Shown here piece after piece: positions 63,332-64,000 of a DNA stretch of 64,000 nucleotides. How positions within the stretch are numbered: position 1 is the first letter of the stretch; the number at the start of each line of letters is the position of its first letter. Where the stretch lies: contig JBBQSD010000012.1 in NCBI GenBank assembly GCA_038214135.1, positions 13,235-77,234 on the forward strand, written 5' to 3'. This DNA is from JANLSE01 sp038214135 (lineage in GTDB: Bacteria > Chloroflexota > Chloroflexia > Chloroflexales > Roseiflexaceae). Under the pieces are notes generated by a model. The model did no database searches, was not told the origin of the DNA, and worked only from the letters and a program-made list of their open reading frames with translations. The translations under genes and the position numbers were made by a program.

Positions 63332-63357
63332 TAACCCACCCCCTGGGGGAGGGGGTA
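63332..63357. promoter_or_regulatory. CsoR-like operator before copZ
   Basis: TAACCCACCCCC followed by TGGGGGAGGGGGTA, a GC-rich near-palindrome starting five bases after the -10. It strongly recalls CsoR operators of copper-resistance genes. The regulator for this site is probably another CsoR, since the DUF156 protein in the window lacks the copper histidine. Confidence 0.65.
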
Positions 63358-63382
63358 TGCATCAACAAAGGAAGGGAATCAT

Positions 63383-63598
63383 ATGACAACCGATCAATTT
63401 CGGGTACCAGAGATATCGTGCCAGCATTGTGTTAACGCAATCACCAAGGAAGTCAGCGCCGTGCCTGGCGTCAAGCAGGTGGTCGTGAATCTGGCCGATA
63501 AGACGGTCAAGATCGATCATGAGGCAACGGTTACGGCCACAGCCCTGATCAAGGCGATCAACGAAGCTGGCTATGATGAGGTTGCGGTGCTGGTGTAA
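63383..63598 (+). CDS. copZ: Heavy-metal-associated domain protein, CopZ-type copper chaperone
   Basis: 71 residues, a single HMA ferredoxin-like fold. The metal site is C13 and C16 in EISCQHCVNAI; VPGVKQVVVNLADKTVKI and LIKAINEAGYDEV complete the domain. It carries Cu(I) to an exporter or regulator. A strong promoter and a CsoR-like operator stand directly upstream, so copper induction is likely. AAAGGAAGGGA precedes the ATG. A copper ATPase might follow outside the window, though repeats come next. Confidence 0.93.
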   Translation: MTTDQFRVPEISCQHCVNAITKEVSAVPGVKQVVVNLADKTVKIDHEATVTATALIKAINEAGYDEVAVLV

Positions 63599-63762
63599 AC
63601 AGTTTCTGATGCCGCTCCGCGCGGCAGGCGGCCAGGGCGGTTCCGTTCGCCCTGGCGACCCACGGTCGCGGCCTTGCCCCGAACCCCGAATGGAACGTGG
63701 TGGTCCACCAACGCTCGTTGATCATGCCTCGGCTGCGATCAGGTGATGTTGGTAGCCTTTTC
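63599..63762. repeat. Dispersed element after copZ
   Basis: GCCAGGGCGG/CGCCCTGGC-type palindrome with tail CCGAACCCCGAATGGAAC, related to 17550-17580. No gene. Confidence 0.5.
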
Positions 63763-64000
63763 GGGCGAGCCCGAGGTTCGCCCGTACATGTTCCTTGGTT
63801 CACTTGGGCGAACACGAGGTTCGTCCGTACATGTTCTTTGGTTCACTTGGGCGAACACGAAGTTCGCCCGTACATGTTCTTTGGTTCACTTGGGCGAGCA
63901 TGAGGTTCGCCCGTACACAGGTTCTTGGTTCACTTGGGCGAACACGAGGTTCGCCCGTACACAGGTTCTTGGTTCACTTGGGCGAACACGAGGTTCGCCC
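63763..64000. repeat. Tandem array of six palindromic units, cut by window edge
   Basis: A 21-bp imperfect palindrome (GGGCGAAC, ACGAG, GTTCGCCC) starts at 63763, 63806, 63849, 63892, 63936 and 63980: period 43, 43, 43, 44, 44. The 22-23 bases between units are nearly constant (GTACATGTTC or GTACACAGGTTC, then TTGGTTCACTT). The last unit ends at the window edge. Confidence 0.9.

Noticed and set aside
63763..64000. Regularly spaced palindromic repeats resembling a CRISPR array
   Set aside because: The spacers are nearly identical to one another, the period is only 43-44 bases, and no cas gene is in the window.
1..64000. tRNA or rRNA genes
   Set aside because: No cloverleaf with a GTTCRANNC-type T-loop and no conserved rRNA segment was found by eye; a tRNAscan-SE run would settle it.

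Overview
The window looks like chromosomal DNA from a member of the Chloroflexota, probably class Chloroflexia (Roseiflexus/Chloroflexus/Herpetosiphon-like). This is inferred from moderate-to-high GC, a single-chain pyruvate:ferredoxin oxidoreductase next to a dihydroorotate-dehydrogenase-like gene, abundant TPR, XRE-ATPase and PAS-kinase proteins, DUF4058, a cyanophycin-synthetase-like gene, and many dispersed palindromic repeats. No rRNA or tRNA gene was recognised.

Layout. 0-19 kb is mostly housekeeping and metabolism: an ECF-type ATPase (cut by the left edge), TPR proteins, photolyase, an NYN-LOTUS RNA-binding protein, trpF, an MFS transporter, a GIDE-like membrane protein, a receiver protein, the DHOD-like/PFOR pair, an acyl-CoA synthetase and an alpha/beta hydrolase. 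19.8-30.3 kb is accessory and decaying. It holds an XRE-ATPase gene broken by one stop codon, then an integron-like cassette array without an integrase (about 22.5-26.9 kb) whose genes are each followed by an attC-like hairpin site, then a thioredoxin-CstR pair with a visible promoter and operator, then fragments of a CHAT-domain protein, a transposase and a metallopeptidase. 30.4-41.4 kb carries a large membrane protein, a methyltransferase, a REP-associated transposase embedded in its own repeat blocks, two large sensor kinases and a Tat-exported beta-carbonic anhydrase.

41.4-48.3 kb is a second accessory zone: remnants of a serine hydrolase and an S41 peptidase, a DUF4058 gene, a cytosine methyltransferase reduced to its first 36 codons beside an intact HNH nuclease, and three toxin-antitoxin modules (VapBC, HepT-MntA, HEPN-MNT). 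Each module lies between consecutive copies of the 3' end of the neighbouring cyanophycin-synthetase-like gene. I read this as stepwise insertion of about 1.1 kb elements at one gene end, and it is the strongest candidate here for an undescribed mobile system. 48-64 kb returns to envelope and housekeeping functions: glycosyltransferase, RmlD, a four-repeat lipoprotein, MurJ, cytochrome c, Dus, a beta-lactamase-fold lipoprotein, a DUF4139-like protein and a CopZ-type chaperone behind a CsoR-like operator. It ends in a tandem array of palindromes.

All calls rest on reading the sequence and on knowledge of protein families; no database search was run.
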